This document shows, in pieces, positions 14,659-15,596 of a DNA stretch of 15,596 bases (position 1 is the first letter of the stretch; every line of letters starts with the position of its first letter). Where the stretch lies: the NCBI GenBank assembly GCA_013151975.1, contig JAADHG010000267.1, positions 6,222 through 21,817 of the forward strand, given 5' to 3'. Under the pieces are notes generated by a model that saw only the letters and a list, made by a program, of their open reading frames with translations, searched no databases and was not told the origin of the DNA. Made by a program: the position numbers and the translations under genes. This stretch comes from Chlorobiota bacterium (GTDB lineage Bacteria; Bacteroidota; Bacteroidia; Flavobacteriales; Flavobacteriaceae).

Positions 14659-14844
14659 ATGTTTAGTAAAGGTCAAATTATATTTGGAATATTATTCGCC
14701 ATTACATTTGTTATTGTATTAATTTTTGCCTATAGAAAAGATCTTGAAATTCGTAAGCGTTATTATAAAGGCTCCTTTTGGGTATTATTAGCTTTTATAG
14801 CATTTTTATTACTGATTGTTGGTATTAAATCTTTTCTTGGATAA
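14659..14844 (+). CDS. Small two-helix membrane protein, unknown function
   Basis: 61 residues with two hydrophobic helices, about 7-25 and 40-58, joined by a basic loop (YRKDLEIRKRYYKG), giving a hairpin with the loop probably in the cytoplasm. No functional motif. I believe similar 60-65 residue proteins with the same pattern occur widely in Flavobacteriaceae, which argues that this is a real gene, but I cannot confirm that here. It is divergent from the SDR gene with 51 bp between the start codons. A palindrome with a T run lies 58 bp after its stop and could end its transcript. Confidence 0.7.
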   Translation: MFSKGQIIFGILFAITFVIVLIFAYRKDLEIRKRYYKGSFWVLLAFIAFLLLIVGIKSFLG

Positions 14845-14902
14845 TACTCTTTGTCCGAAATTTCTTCTGGATAATTATATTTTACTATCTTAATGGCTAA
14901 AT

Positions 14903-14927
14903 ATACCTAGTACTGGGTATTTTTTTA
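14903..14927 (+). terminator. 18-bp near-perfect palindrome followed by T run: terminator or operator
   Basis: ATACCTAGTACTGGGTAT (14903-14920) is a palindrome with a single imperfect pair, which is a U-G wobble in the plus-strand RNA, and is followed by seven T. It sits between the small membrane protein and the S8-type gene. The T tail suggests a terminator for the former; the loopless AGTACT core would suit a dimeric repressor or activator 60 bp before the latter. A further short inverted repeat TCACT/AGTGA lies at 14929-14944. Confidence 0.45.
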
Positions 14928-14978
14928 TTCACTCTTTTAAGTGAGGTTTGTGCTGTAACAAAACTATTAAATTTTCTT

Positions 14979-15596
14979 ATGCAACCAACTTTAGATCCTA
15001 ATGAATTATCTAGGCTTCAAAAACAAAATCATTTATATAATACCAATGAAGAAATTATCGGCTACAATAAATATGGCAATGATATAAATATACCTAAAGT
15101 GAAAGATGAAATATGTAGAAGTTTATCTAAACGATATTATATTATTTTCGATGAAAAACATATTCCAAAATCCGAAGAAGAATTAATCTCATTTACTAAA
15201 ATATTTGAAATCAATAAAGTAATTACAGTTTGTAATGATAATATTGAACATATCACAAATGATGAAAATAGTATTACTCGAAATACTATGCTATTTTTTT
15301 CAGATTTAGGGTTTGCAATTACTTCTTTAGAAGACTCTCAAATTGAATTAGTAGGACTTCAAGAAAATTCTTTTAAAATAGAACCAGAATACCAAATAAG
15401 TACTTGCGAAACTAGAGAGAGTGAAGAAAAGGTTAATAATACTACTTTATATGCATCTATAGATATTCGAAATAAAAAAGAATTTGTTGGTGGTCTCTCT
15501 GACCCTGATTTATCGGATAGTACAAACAAAAATATTATATATAAATGGCATTGGGGGATTCATAGAATAAACGCTCATCTTTGTATAAATAGAGGA
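14979..15596 (+). CDS. Probable S8 (subtilisin-like) peptidase, N-terminal part only
   Basis: Open from the ATG at 14979 to the right edge, 206 codons. No known catalytic motif is inside the window, so the call rests on the domain border. Residues about 190-206 (WHWGIHRINAHLCINRG) match the segment WGLxxINAxxAW that opens the catalytic domain in many S8 peptidases, just before the Asp-containing strand. The preceding 100-185 region (FFSDLGFAITSLEDSQIELVGL, then IEPEYQ) resembles an S8 pro-domain. The N-terminus (MQPTLDPNELSRLQKQ) is polar, with no signal peptide, which is unusual because most flavobacterial S8 enzymes are exported. No promoter consensus is obvious in the 134-bp gap upstream. 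A different protein with a similar motif cannot be excluded. Confidence 0.6.
   Translation, partial: MQPTLDPNELSRLQKQNHLYNTNEEIIGYNKYGNDINIPKVKDEICRSLSKRYYIIFDEKHIPKSEEELISFTKIFEINKVITVCNDNIEHITNDENSITRNTMLFFSDLGFAITSLEDSQIELVGLQENSFKIEPEYQISTCETRESEEKVNNTTLYASIDIRNKKEFVGGLSDPDLSDSTNKNIIYKWHWGIHRINAHLCINRG

Noticed and set aside
14608..14676. N-terminal extension of the SDR protein
   Set aside because: The 23 extra residues overlap the divergent membrane-protein gene, and the Rossmann fold begins immediately after the internal Met at 14607.

Overview
The window is low-GC chromosomal DNA that reads as a member of the Flavobacteriia (Bacteroidota), probably a marine Flavobacteriaceae. The gene content fits this lineage: a class-III-like PPK2 kinase, DUF4920 lipoprotein next to stand-alone MnmD, DUF4198 protein, and a DnaJ with a reduced zinc finger. 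Start codons mostly lack Shine-Dalgarno sequences, and several upstream regions carry the Bacteroidota promoter pattern TTG-N(16-23)-TAnnTTTG. I see no rRNA, tRNA, CRISPR, transposase, integrase or phage gene.

Layout: a secreted M28 peptidase runs off the left edge (minus strand). Next comes ppk2 (minus) with a clean hairpin terminator, then a divergent gene for a secreted Cys-containing coiled-coil protein (plus). A 126-bp nested inverted repeat separates that gene from a four-gene minus-strand operon at 7361-3113: NatA-like ABC ATPase, NatB-like ABC-2 permease, MscS channel and a sigma-54 response regulator that lacks a DNA-binding domain. The permease carries a frameshift about 45 codons before its natural end. 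A 351-bp gap with several hairpins separates this operon from grpE-dnaJ (minus), which has a good promoter in front of grpE and a G-rich tract just before the dnaJ start.

Divergent from grpE are a DUF4198 protein and a four-helix membrane protein (plus). Then come a DUF4920 lipoprotein and mnmD (minus, 1 bp apart), the branched-chain aminotransferase ilvE (plus), a MazG-like pyrophosphohydrolase and an SDR oxidoreductase (minus). The last two are separated almost only by nine perfect copies of a 7-bp repeat. A 61-residue membrane protein and the start of an S8-type peptidase (plus, runs off the right edge) close the window.

Most of the genes are housekeeping: chaperones, polyphosphate/nucleotide phosphorylation, branched-chain amino acid metabolism, tRNA wobble modification and nucleotide clean-up. 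The parts that stand out are the transporter-channel-regulator operon with its frameshift, the possible G-quadruplex in the dnaJ leader, the heptamer tandem repeat, and the compound inverted repeat. I found no clear new defence or mobile system; the novelty is in regulation and gene architecture.
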